Part shown: positions 9,617 to 17,327 of the stretch, piece after piece
Layout: every line of letters starts with the position of its first letter
Numbering within the stretch: position 1 is the stretch's first letter
Assembly: GCA_964630905.1 (NCBI GenBank)
Contig: CAZVWR010000024.1
Span: 1-43,878 of the forward strand
DNA length: 43,878 bases
Direction: 5' to 3'
Source: JAGOEX01 sp964630905
Lineage (GTDB): Bacteria; UBP6; UBA1177
Made by a program: the position numbers and the translations under genes
Notes under the pieces: generated by a model
Told to the model about the DNA's origin: nothing
The model's input: the letters and a program-made list of their open reading frames with translations, nothing else
Database searches by the model: none

Positions 9617-11398
9617 TTAAATCGAAGCAGTCATTTTTTTAAGCCACTCTTTCTCTTCTTTTTCAAGTTGCGGGCTCAGGTTTCTGAACACATCTTTATG
9701 ATAGTCGTTAAGCCACTTTTTCTCTTCGGCATTAAGCATTCCGGGTTCAACTGCCCTTGTATCTATCGGACACATGGTAATATTTTCAAAACCGAGAAAT
9801 TTGCCCCATTTTGTCTCTTCAATCTCTTTTACAAGGACAAGGTTTTCAATTCTGATCCCATATTCTCCCGCTTCATAATATCCGGGCTCGTTTGAAAGTA
9901 TCATGCCGGGAACGAGCTTTGTTTCAAGCCATCTGGGTGATATTCCCATCGGTCCTTCATGAACGCTTAAATATGCGCCGACACCGTGACCGGTTCCGTG
10001 GTTATAGTTCTGCCCGTTCTTCCACAGAGCAATGCGGGCAAGTGCATCAAGGTGCGTTCCTGCTGTAAAACCCTGAGGGAATTTCGCTATTGAAACATTG
10101 ATGTGACCTTTGAGAACATTTGTGAAATCTTTTTTCATCTTTTTTGTCAGTTTCCCGACGGCGACCGTTCTTGTGATATCTGTCGTACCGCTGTTGTACT
10201 GTCCGCCGCTGTCGATCAGATACAGACCTTCAGGTTTTACTTCTATCGAGCTTTCTTTTGTAGCGCTGTAATGAATTATCGCTCCGTGTTCGCCATAACC
10301 TGAAATTGTGTCGAAGCTTAATCCTGCAAAATTCTCACCTGCCGCTCTAAATGTTTCAAGTTTGTCTGAAGCCGATATTTCAGTGATCTTTTCTCTGCCG
10401 AGCGTTTTATCAAGCCAGCAGAGGAACTTCACCATTGCAACACCGTCGGTGATGTGGGCTTTTTTTATCCCTTCGATCTCAGTGGCATTTTTGACAGCTT
10501 TCATGATCTGGGACATATTCATCCCTTTTACAACCTCGACCTTTTTTGTGTCAACTGCATCAAGAAGGGACTGCGAACATCTTGCCGGATCAAGGAAAAG
10601 CTTCCCTTTGCCAAGCTTTTGAAGAACTTTGTATATTTCATCGTAATCTCTTAATTTCACGCCGTCTTTTTCAAGAGTTTTAACATCTTTTGCGTTGAAT
10701 TTGCCGTTTTTGACAAAAAGCTCTGCACTTTTCTTTCCAATGAGTCCGAAACCCATGACGACCGGGTTACAGCTTACATCGTTTCCGCGGATGTTGAAGA
10801 TCCATGCGATGTCGTCAAGAGATGCAAAAAGGTGATAGTCAACCCCCGACTGTTCCATTTTCTCACGGATCATTTTGAACTTATCGGGTCTGCCCGTCCC
10901 TGCATATTTGATCGGGTGGAGGACTGCTCTGCCAGAAGGAAATGCCGGTCTATCCTTCCAGATAGCGTCAACAAGGTCTTTCCCCGGTTTCACTTTCAGC
11001 CCTTTTGATTCAAAACTTCTTTTAAGATCGTCAACTTCATTTATTGACATGACTGATGAATCAAAACCGATATTTGCCCCTTTTTTGAGTTCTTTTGCAA
11101 GCCACTCTTTATAATCGGGAGTTTCGGGAAGACCAGCTTTAAAAAGGGTGACCGTGCTGTTTTTAAGTTGCTCTTCCGCCTGAAGAAAATATCTGCCGTC
11201 AGTCCAGAGCCCTGCTTTTTTCATCGTTACGACGACTGTTCCCGCTGAACCGTTAAAACCGCTTATCCATTCACGGGTTTTCCATCTCGGGGCGACATAT
11301 TCGCTCTGATGCGGATCAGCACTCGGAATTATGTATGCATCAATTCCGACCTTTTTCATCATCATTCTCAACTGCTCAAGTCTTTTCACGATAGTCAT
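9617..11398 (-). CDS. Xaa-Pro aminopeptidase (M24B, XPNPEP1-like)
   Basis: A cytoplasmic metallo-aminopeptidase that removes an N-terminal residue before proline; 593 residues, the length of the three-domain XPNPEP1-like branch. Two creatinase-like N-terminal domains (DAYIIPSADPHQSEY, and WTDGRYFLQA a little further on) precede the pita-bread catalytic domain. The metal ligands are visible: Asp residues in LIDSGGQY and GTTDITRT, His in NHGTGHGVGAYLSVHEGP, and Glu in LSNEPGYY and IRIENLVLV. A longer frame starts at TTG 11428, but the ATG at 11398 sits right behind GGAGGTTTCT, so 11398 is the start. It is the first gene of the six-gene run down to 2394. Confidence 0.93.
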   Translation of the reverse strand: MTIVKRLEQLRMMMKKVGIDAYIIPSADPHQSEYVAPRWKTREWISGFNGSAGTVVVTMKKAGLWTDGRYFLQAEEQLKNSTVTLFKAGLPETPDYKEWLAKELKKGANIGFDSSVMSINEVDDLKRSFESKGLKVKPGKDLVDAIWKDRPAFPSGRAVLHPIKYAGTGRPDKFKMIREKMEQSGVDYHLFASLDDIAWIFNIRGNDVSCNPVVMGFGLIGKKSAELFVKNGKFNAKDVKTLEKDGVKLRDYDEIYKVLQKLGKGKLFLDPARCSQSLLDAVDTKKVEVVKGMNMSQIMKAVKNATEIEGIKKAHITDGVAMVKFLCWLDKTLGREKITEISASDKLETFRAAGENFAGLSFDTISGYGEHGAIIHYSATKESSIEVKPEGLYLIDSGGQYNSGTTDITRTVAVGKLTKKMKKDFTNVLKGHINVSIAKFPQGFTAGTHLDALARIALWKNGQNYNHGTGHGVGAYLSVHEGPMGISPRWLETKLVPGMILSNEPGYYEAGEYGIRIENLVLVKEIEETKWGKFLGFENITMCPIDTRAVEPGMLNAEEKKWLNDYHKDVFRNLSPQLEKEEKEWLKKMTASI

Positions 11399-11440
11399 AG
11401 AAACCTCCAATTTTTCATCATTACCCAAAAATTCAGTAGT

Positions 11441-11468
11441 ATAATAAATGAGGAATTTTAAATATCAA
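11441..11468 (-). promoter_or_regulatory. Candidate promoter for the Xaa-Pro aminopeptidase operon
   Basis: On the minus strand TTGATA (11468-11463) and TATTAT (11446-11441) are separated by 16 nt, in the 93-bp gap after the M18 gene. Transcription would start about 36 nt before the ATG at 11398. Confidence 0.5.
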
Positions 11469-11491
11469 GGAAATGGAAACAAGTCGCCAAT

Positions 11492-12907
11492 TTACAGATA
11501 TTTATAGAATGCTTTGTATGCCGCGTAAGTGTGGTAAATGTCTGCTTTTGAAGCAATTTCGAATGGGCTGTGCATTGAAAGAAGTGCTGTTCCGCAGTCA
11601 ACGACATTCATTCCGTATTCAGCGATGAACATCGCGATCGTTCCGCCGCCGCCGAGATCGATTTTGCCAAGTTCCGCTGTCTGCCACTTCACCTTGTCTT
11701 TATTGAAAGCTTTTCTGCATTCAGCTACAAATTCGGCATGCGCTTCATTTGAATTGCTTTTACCGCCGCTTCCGGTGAATTTTGTAAGACATACACCGAA
11801 TCCGATCTTTGCCGCATTCATCTTTTCCATTGTACCCGCCCATTCAGGATCGATGCCGGCATTGACATCAGCACTCAGGAACTTACTGTCTGCAAGAGAG
11901 TTTATCAGTGTGTTATAGTTCCCTTTCCCGTAAAAATTGATTATTTTGTTTACAGCTCTTTCAAGAATGTTCGAATTTGCACCGGCATTCCCTTTGGACC
12001 CGATCTCCTCCTTGTCAAAGAACATCGCTATCTTATTTTTTGATGACTTGCCTGAATCAAACATTGCCTCCATTCCGGCATACGCACAAACTCTGTCATC
12101 CTGACCGTGGGCACCGACAAAACTTCTGTCAAGACCTACATCTCTTGCCTTTCCTGCCGGGACAAGCTGAAGCTCAGCAGAAACAAAATCCTCCTCCTTG
12201 ATCCCGTATTTGCCGTAAAGTATTGACATTATTGCCGTTTTTATAGAATCTTTTTCATGTTTGAATTTGTACGGCACTGAACCTACCAATATGTTCAGAT
12301 TTTCACCTTCAATGACCGTTCTTGCATTTTTCTGCATCTGGTCCTGTGCAAGATGGGGAAGAAGATCGTTTATCGTGAAAACAGGGTCGCTGTCATCTTC
12401 ACCGATAGTTATATCTTTCAATTCGCCCTCTTCTGTAACAACTACACCGTGAAGAGCAAGCGGTCTTGTAACCCACTGATATTTCTTGATACCGCCGTAG
12501 TAGTGAGTCTTGAGAAAAGCCATATCCTCAGCTTCGTAAAGGGGGCTGCCTTTCAGGTCGAGTCTCGGAGTGTCGATGTGAGCACCCACCATAAGGAAAC
12601 CACCATTGAAAGTTGTGTCATTTATCTCTGCCAGAACACACGAAACATTGTCAAAATTGATAAACAGTTTCCTGTCCGAAGGCTTTGCTTTTGTTATCTC
12701 CTTATACCCTTTTGACAATGCGATCTTCTGAATATATCTCACTGCCTCCCTTTCGGTCTTTGCATTGTCAAGAAACTTTTTGTAACCATCTGAAAAATCT
12801 AACACTTTCTGCATTTCATTTTTGCTGATCCCGTCCCACCCTGAACTTTTGGCGTAGAGAAGCGATTTCGGATCAAAACTTTTTTCTGATCTTTTCTTTG
12901 CAGACAT
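11492..12907 (-). CDS. M18 family aspartyl/leucyl aminopeptidase
   Basis: A dinuclear zinc aminopeptidase of 471 residues; M18 enzymes release N-terminal, often acidic, residues and form large tetrahedral oligomers. The metal and catalytic motifs appear in order: GAHIDTPR (His), GQDDR (Asp bridging), DKEEIGSKG (catalytic and ligand Glu), SADVNAG (Asp) and LSMHSPFE (His). There is no signal peptide, so it acts in the cytoplasm. The longest frame begins with TTG at 12922 inside the ribosome binding site; the ATG at 12907 follows GGAGGTTTTGAAA and was chosen. It is transcribed away from the signalling operon at 13108. A separate promoter candidate in front of the next gene suggests it may be monocistronic. 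Confidence 0.92.
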   Translation of the reverse strand: MSAKKRSEKSFDPKSLLYAKSSGWDGISKNEMQKVLDFSDGYKKFLDNAKTEREAVRYIQKIALSKGYKEITKAKPSDRKLFINFDNVSCVLAEINDTTFNGGFLMVGAHIDTPRLDLKGSPLYEAEDMAFLKTHYYGGIKKYQWVTRPLALHGVVVTEEGELKDITIGEDDSDPVFTINDLLPHLAQDQMQKNARTVIEGENLNILVGSVPYKFKHEKDSIKTAIMSILYGKYGIKEEDFVSAELQLVPAGKARDVGLDRSFVGAHGQDDRVCAYAGMEAMFDSGKSSKNKIAMFFDKEEIGSKGNAGANSNILERAVNKIINFYGKGNYNTLINSLADSKFLSADVNAGIDPEWAGTMEKMNAAKIGFGVCLTKFTGSGGKSNSNEAHAEFVAECRKAFNKDKVKWQTAELGKIDLGGGGTIAMFIAEYGMNVVDCGTALLSMHSPFEIASKADIYHTYAAYKAFYKYL

Positions 12908-12951
12908 TTTCAAAACCTCCAAATCAAGTTGAAAAAGAAAAATTCGACATG

Positions 12952-12972
12952 ATTATATCAATTTTTATTATA
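12952..12972 (-). promoter_or_regulatory. Possible -10 boxes for the M18 aminopeptidase gene
   Basis: Two perfect TATAAT hexamers read on the minus strand at 12957-12952 and 12972-12967, in a very AT-rich divergent control region. Neither has a convincing -35 at 16-18 nt, so the assignment is weak. Confidence 0.3.
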
Positions 12973-13036
12973 ATATCACTTTTTTCGACATTTGTATCAA
13001 AATAATTTCAAATACGGACATTGTTGTATTATTTTT

Positions 13037-13064
13037 TTGACAAAACAAAGCTGTTTCCTATAAT
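13037..13064 (+). promoter_or_regulatory. Consensus sigma-70 promoter of the signalling operon
   Basis: A perfect TTGACA at 13037-13042 and a perfect TATAAT at 13059-13064 with a 16-nt spacer. Transcription would start near 13071, about 37 nt before the ATG at 13108. Confidence 0.85.
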
Positions 13065-13107
13065 ATTTACGAGCCGTTCGTTTAACTTCACTTTTTGGAG
13101 GATCCTG

Positions 13108-13692
13108 ATGACTTACCTACCTCTTTCCTACCTGCTTGGATCAAGGGCTAAAGTTGACATTCTGCGGATTCTTGTCAACAAACAGAACTATACAGGCAGA
13201 AAAATCGCAACACTCAGCAGCACCAATCCCAATTCCAACAAGAAGGCGCTCGACTTCCTTATTGAAACAGGAATTGTTGACAGAGAGCACATCGGAAATG
13301 CTTTCCATTACAGACTGAATGAGAGCCACCTTCTCTATGAACCGATGGTAAACCTTTTCAAGGAAGAGGAAAAAACAGTAAACAGGATCATGAAAACAGG
13401 AGCATCTTTCATTGAGGAATACGCGCCCAAGACACTTGCCGGATTTGTTTCATATCTGAGAAACGATGTCGTGCTGACAGTTCTTGCTCATTCTTTTCCC
13501 TGTGATGAAATGAAAGATTACATTTTTGAAAAGACGGGGTTCCGTGTCATAATAAAAATGATCGACACATTGAACCTTAACGAAAACGATCTGGAAAATT
13601 TTGTTGACAGGGTTTATTTCTGGAACAACTACAAGTCTATCATGAAAATGATAAATTCCAGAGATGTGGTGAAAAATTTCTTTAATTTTTAA
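13108..13692 (+). CDS. Winged-helix (ArsR/MarR-like) DNA-binding protein
   Basis: A 194-residue protein whose first 75 residues look like a winged helix: a start helix (GSRAKVDILRILVNKQ), a helix-turn-helix (TGRKIATLSSTNPNSNKKALDFLIETG) and a wing ending in AFHYRLN. The remaining 115 residues are helical, without a recognisable ligand site. The ATG at 13108 has GGAGG six nt upstream; the frame extends back to 13021 but crosses the promoter and is not used. It is the first gene of an operon with the response regulator 15 bp downstream, so it may be a transcriptional output or an autoregulator of that module. The C-terminal part could be a sensing or dimerisation domain; this is inference. Confidence 0.75.
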   Translation: MTYLPLSYLLGSRAKVDILRILVNKQNYTGRKIATLSSTNPNSNKKALDFLIETGIVDREHIGNAFHYRLNESHLLYEPMVNLFKEEEKTVNRIMKTGASFIEEYAPKTLAGFVSYLRNDVVLTVLAHSFPCDEMKDYIFEKTGFRVIIKMIDTLNLNENDLENFVDRVYFWNNYKSIMKMINSRDVVKNFFNF

Positions 13693-13707
13693 ATACGGAG
13701 AGCAACT

Positions 13708-14124
13708 ATGGACAGAAAGAATATTACCATCCTTATTCTGGATGATGAAGAGAACATACTCTCCAGTCTGAAAAGGATTCTTGAAGGCACAGGCTATACC
13801 GTTGTTACAAAAAACAAACCTGAAGAAGCAGTCGATTATGTGAGAAACAATGTTGTTCATATCGCTCTTGTCGATGTATTGATGCCCAACATGGATGGAA
13901 TAACCGTACTGAATATTGTTAAGGAGATAAGCGGCTTAACTCAGGTCATTATGATGAGTGCCTACAGCACAATTGACAGGATTGTTTCAGCACTTGAGAA
14001 CGGTGCAAATGACTTTCTGCTTAAACCTTTTGACAATATTGAACAATTCATTTCCATTGTTGAGGAATCAGAAAAGAAACTTTTAAGATGGCAGGACATT
14101 CTTTCCCAGACCGGAGCTATTTAA
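13708..14124 (+). CDS. Single-domain response regulator (CheY-like receiver)
   Basis: A 138-residue stand-alone receiver domain. The phosphorylation site is complete: Asp12-Asp13 bind the metal (LILDDEE), Asp56 is the phospho-acceptor (LVDVLMPNMDG), Ser84 is the switch residue (MMSAYST) and Lys106 is the conserved lysine (LLKPFD). No DNA-binding or enzymatic output domain follows, and no histidine kinase lies nearby. The ATG at 13708 has a GGAG site. The HD-GYP gene begins immediately after its stop codon. A simple reading is that phosphorylation of this protein controls the HD-GYP partner, but that is inference from gene order. Confidence 0.92.
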   Translation: MDRKNITILILDDEENILSSLKRILEGTGYTVVTKNKPEEAVDYVRNNVVHIALVDVLMPNMDGITVLNIVKEISGLTQVIMMSAYSTIDRIVSALENGANDFLLKPFDNIEQFISIVEESEKKLLRWQDILSQTGAI

Positions 14125-15396
14125 TTGACTACCACACATCCTCAATCAAGACTGACCCACCTTCCTATGCAGGATGTTGACTTCCCTGCAACTTTTGCCG
14201 CAGATTTCATTTCAGAGCTTGCAAGGGCAGTTGAAAAAGACAAGGATGGAAAAGAGTCTTATCATAGTTGGAAGGTCTGCATTATAGCCTGCAAAATAGG
14301 AGAAGCTTTGCAACTCGAAAAGTCCAGGATGAAAGAACTTTTCTTTGCTTCTCTTCTGCACGATATAGGCGGAGTGACAATATCCGGACATATTATTGAA
14401 TCCCTTGTTCAGGTTCCTGATATTTTCGGACAGAAAAATGACTTTTTTGTATTCGCCCACTCTCACAGGGGTGAAACGATTTTGAGAAGCTTTCCTACTT
14501 TCAGGAAGATCAGTGAAATAGTGGGTGCTCATCACGAATTTTTCGATGGAAGCGGTTTCCCTAACGGTTTAAAAGGCGAGAACATACCTCTCCTTTCAAG
14601 AATAATCAGAGTTGCCGATTCAATAGATGTTTTCTCAAGACTTCATAAAATTGATGATACGGAAGAACTTATACTTTTCCTCAACATGGTTTCGGGCGAA
14701 GAATTTGACCCTGCAGTTTATAACACTTTTGTAAAACTTGCTGAAAACGGTATGCTGAGCCTTATAAAAACAGAGGATGATGTTAAAAACGAGATGAAGT
14801 CTCTTAAAAAACGGATGGATGACCGATATTACTTCTCATCTACCGACACAGTAAATCGGTTCTTTAAAATGGTAGCAATGCTTACAGATAATCTTACATC
14901 TCCGCAGGATAACCATTCAATGAGAGTGGCTGAACTTTCTGTTCAGATAGCATATCTAATGGGACTTGACGAAGAGGAGATACTTGCCATAAGATGGGCA
15001 TCATTTCTACACGACATAGGAAAAATTTCAGGAGACAGATCTATTTATCTGAAAAAAGAAAAACTTACCGAGGATGAGTGGCTGTCTATAAGAATGCACC
15101 CTCAAAGAAGCTATGATATAATAAACAGCATTTCAGGAATGGATAAGATCGCATATTACATTCTTCATCATCACGAGAATTTTGACGGATCAGGATATCC
15201 TGAAAACCTTTCTACCAAAATGATACCGGCAGGATCGAGAATAATGCGTGTTGCCGACGCCTTTGATGCAATGACAACAAACAGAATATATCACAGAAAA
15301 AAAGATTGGCAGAGAGCTTTGAGCGAACTTAAAAAATTCAGCGGAACCCAGTTTGATCCTGACATTGTTGATGTTTTCATTAACGATATAACATAA
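14125..15396 (+). CDS. Tandem HD-GYP domain protein (c-di-GMP phosphodiesterase-like)
   Basis: A cytoplasmic protein of 423 residues with two HD-GYP-like domains. The C-terminal domain (about 250-423) has the full set: His264, His296-Asp297 and Lys300 (FLHDIGK), His325, and HHHENFDGSGYP at 348-359, as expected of a phosphodiesterase that degrades cyclic di-GMP. The N-terminal copy (about 30-175) keeps His47, His79-Asp80 and HHEFFDGSGFP at 136-146 but has Gly in place of the lysine of HDxGK (LHDIGG), so its activity is uncertain. Translation starts at TTG 14125, directly after the stop of the receiver gene; a CCGGAG site lies 8 nt upstream inside that gene, giving tight coupling. Confidence 0.9.
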   Translation: MTTTHPQSRLTHLPMQDVDFPATFAADFISELARAVEKDKDGKESYHSWKVCIIACKIGEALQLEKSRMKELFFASLLHDIGGVTISGHIIESLVQVPDIFGQKNDFFVFAHSHRGETILRSFPTFRKISEIVGAHHEFFDGSGFPNGLKGENIPLLSRIIRVADSIDVFSRLHKIDDTEELILFLNMVSGEEFDPAVYNTFVKLAENGMLSLIKTEDDVKNEMKSLKKRMDDRYYFSSTDTVNRFFKMVAMLTDNLTSPQDNHSMRVAELSVQIAYLMGLDEEEILAIRWASFLHDIGKISGDRSIYLKKEKLTEDEWLSIRMHPQRSYDIINSISGMDKIAYYILHHHENFDGSGYPENLSTKMIPAGSRIMRVADAFDAMTTNRIYHRKKDWQRALSELKKFSGTQFDPDIVDVFINDIT

Positions 15397-15398
15397 AA

Positions 15399-15420
15399 AA
15401 AGGGCACCGGAGTGCCCTTT
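15399..15420. terminator. Hairpin terminator between HD-GYP gene and rpsA
   Basis: A perfect 9-bp stem (15399-15407 pairing with 15412-15420) with a CGGA loop lies between two convergent genes. Read on the minus strand the stem runs into seven T, so it is a good intrinsic terminator for rpsA. On the plus strand the T-run is short, so it is weaker for the signalling operon. Confidence 0.85.
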
Positions 15421-15444
15421 AAAAATTCAGAACTAAAATTTCTG

Positions 15445-17121
15445 CTATTTCTTTTCAGCGTCTTCGGCATTTCTGAATGCGTCGGCAAATGAACCGAGTT
15501 TTTCAGGAATTTTTTCGTTAGCAGCAGCATCTCTTATCTCTTTTTGAGCATCTTCGTCTGAAACTGCTTTGACACTCAGAGAAACTTTTCTGTCTGTATC
15601 AGAAATGGATTTGATTATGACTTCAACCTTATCACCCGGCTGGTATTCCTTGTTCTCATCTTCGAATTCAGTTTTGTGAACAAGTCCTTCAATTGTATCA
15701 AAAACTTTTACAAAAACACCGAAGTCTGCAATCTTAACAACTTCAACTTCGATCTTTTCACCAATATTATGCTGGTCTTTGAACATTTTCCATGGATCTT
15801 CAGAAAGCTGTTTTACACCCAGAGAAAATCTCTGTTTTTCTGCATCAATATTAAGCACAACAGCTTCGATCTCATCACCTTTTTTATAGTATTCTGAAGG
15901 GTGTTTGAGTTTTCTGTCCCATGTTATGTCCGTTGTTCTTACAAGACCGTCAATCCCTTCTTCAACACCTACAAAAAGACCGAAATCTGTAATATTGCGG
16001 ATAGATCCCTTTACAACTGTGTTGATAGGATATTTTTCTCTTAAAAGTTCCCACGGATTCGGTTCGATCTGTTTCATTCCGAGCGAAATTCTCCTGTTCT
16101 CAACATCAATCTCAAGGATCTTGACTTCAACTTCATCGCCGATCGCAACCATTTTTCCGGGATGTTTAACTCTTCTTGTCCAGCTCATTTCAGAAATATG
16201 AATGAGACCTTCAACGCCTCTTTCAAGTTCAACGAAAGCGCCGTAATCTTCAAGAGATACGATGACACCCTTCACTGTTTTTCCAGATGCATACTTTTCA
16301 GCTGCATGAATCCAGGGATCTTCCGAGATCTGTTTTACACCCAGGCTTACCCTTTCAGACTCTCTGTCATATTTAAGAACTTTTACATCAACTTCATCAC
16401 CGATCTTGAACATTTCAGACGGATGGTTCACTCTTCCCCATGACATATCTGTAATGTGAAGAAGACCGTCTATTCCGCCAAGGTCAACGAACACACCGTA
16501 GTAAGTGATGTTCTTGACAAGCCCTTTAACAACCGCGCCTTCCTGAAGTTTTTCAAGAGTAGTGTTCTTAAGGACTTCTCTTTCCTTTTCAAGAAGATCT
16601 CTCCTTGATATAACGATATTTCCTTTCTTTCTGTCAAATTTAATGACTTTAAAATCAAAGTTCTTTCCAATAAGGTCATCAACATTTTTGATAGGTCTGA
16701 GAGCAACCTGCGAATTAGGAAGGAACGCCTTTACACCGATATCAACAGCAAGACCGCCGTTCACTCTGGCAACGATCGTTCCATTTACAAGAGAACCGTC
16801 ATCGAAAGCTTTTTCAACAACTTCCCAGACCTTCAACTTGCCCGCCTTTTCTTTTGAAAGGCAGATGTTACCCTTTTCGTCTTCCCATCTGTCAACAACA
16901 ACTTCAATCTCATCACTCACTTTCAATTTCGAGATCTCTTCAGCAGTAAACTCCGATGCCGGGATTATTCCGTCACTCTTAAGTCCCACATCGACCAGGA
17001 TGAAATCCTTCCTTACCGCTCTTACAACACCTTTGCAGATTTCTTCGCTCGAAACTTCCTTTTCACTCGGAAGGAACTCTTCAAGCAGTTCACCAAAACC
17101 TTTTTTTGTTAATTCTGACAT
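15445..17121 (-). CDS. rpsA: 30S ribosomal protein S1
   Basis: S1 binds mRNA on the small ribosomal subunit and helps initiation on structured or weak leaders. The protein has 558 residues, close to the E. coli length, with six S1 RNA-binding repeats at about 24-90, 108-173, 194-264, 281-350, 367-436 and 454-517. Repeats 3-6 contain the typical YGVFVDL...GLLHITDMSW pattern. The C-terminal 40 residues are charged and probably disordered. The frame extends back to 17169, but the ATG at 17121 follows AGGAGG and gives the expected N-terminus. It is transcribed alone from a consensus promoter, and the short leader contains a CTGTG direct repeat and small possible hairpins. Autoregulation as in E. 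coli is possible but not shown. Confidence 0.95.
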   Translation of the reverse strand: MSELTKKGFGELLEEFLPSEKEVSSEEICKGVVRAVRKDFILVDVGLKSDGIIPASEFTAEEISKLKVSDEIEVVVDRWEDEKGNICLSKEKAGKLKVWEVVEKAFDDGSLVNGTIVARVNGGLAVDIGVKAFLPNSQVALRPIKNVDDLIGKNFDFKVIKFDRKKGNIVISRRDLLEKEREVLKNTTLEKLQEGAVVKGLVKNITYYGVFVDLGGIDGLLHITDMSWGRVNHPSEMFKIGDEVDVKVLKYDRESERVSLGVKQISEDPWIHAAEKYASGKTVKGVIVSLEDYGAFVELERGVEGLIHISEMSWTRRVKHPGKMVAIGDEVEVKILEIDVENRRISLGMKQIEPNPWELLREKYPINTVVKGSIRNITDFGLFVGVEEGIDGLVRTTDITWDRKLKHPSEYYKKGDEIEAVVLNIDAEKQRFSLGVKQLSEDPWKMFKDQHNIGEKIEVEVVKIADFGVFVKVFDTIEGLVHKTEFEDENKEYQPGDKVEVIIKSISDTDRKVSLSVKAVSDEDAQKEIRDAAANEKIPEKLGSFADAFRNAEDAEKK

Positions 17122-17181
17122 TCTAAAATTACCTCCTGTTTTTTTTCGCCGGCACAGTAGACCGTACACAGCGTGTCGGAG

Positions 17182-17209
17182 ATTATAGATGTCAACCCTT
17201 TCTTGTCAA
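17182..17209 (-). promoter_or_regulatory. Consensus sigma-70 promoter of rpsA
   Basis: On the minus strand a perfect TTGACA (17209-17204) and a perfect TATAAT (17187-17182) are separated by 16 nt. The start site would be near 17175, giving a leader of about 55 nt. A second TTGACA (17195-17190) lies only 2 nt from the -10 and cannot serve it. Confidence 0.85.
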
Positions 17210-17327
17210 TAAAAAAATTTGACTTAAATAGGAAAGTTTAGTTACATATTGTCGCATTATTGCAGGGGCATGTTTTTTGTATGGTAATTTTTATTGATTC
17301 ATATGGCTTAGAAAGCTGGAGGAAACC

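Noticed and set aside
11399..11428. Upstream TTG start for the Xaa-Pro aminopeptidase
   Set aside because: The added residues are the translated ribosome binding site region; the ATG at 11398 has ideal spacing. The same reasoning removes the extra N-termini before 12907, 17121, 21564, 21970, 24961, 33233, 37498 and 42684.
14125..15396. N-terminal HD domain as a dGTPase-type enzyme
   Set aside because: It carries the HHExxDGxGFP signature of HD-GYP rather than dGTPase motifs.
17190..17195. Second TTGACA in the rpsA promoter
   Set aside because: It lies 2 nt from the -10 box; the copy at 17204-17209 has a workable 16-nt spacer.
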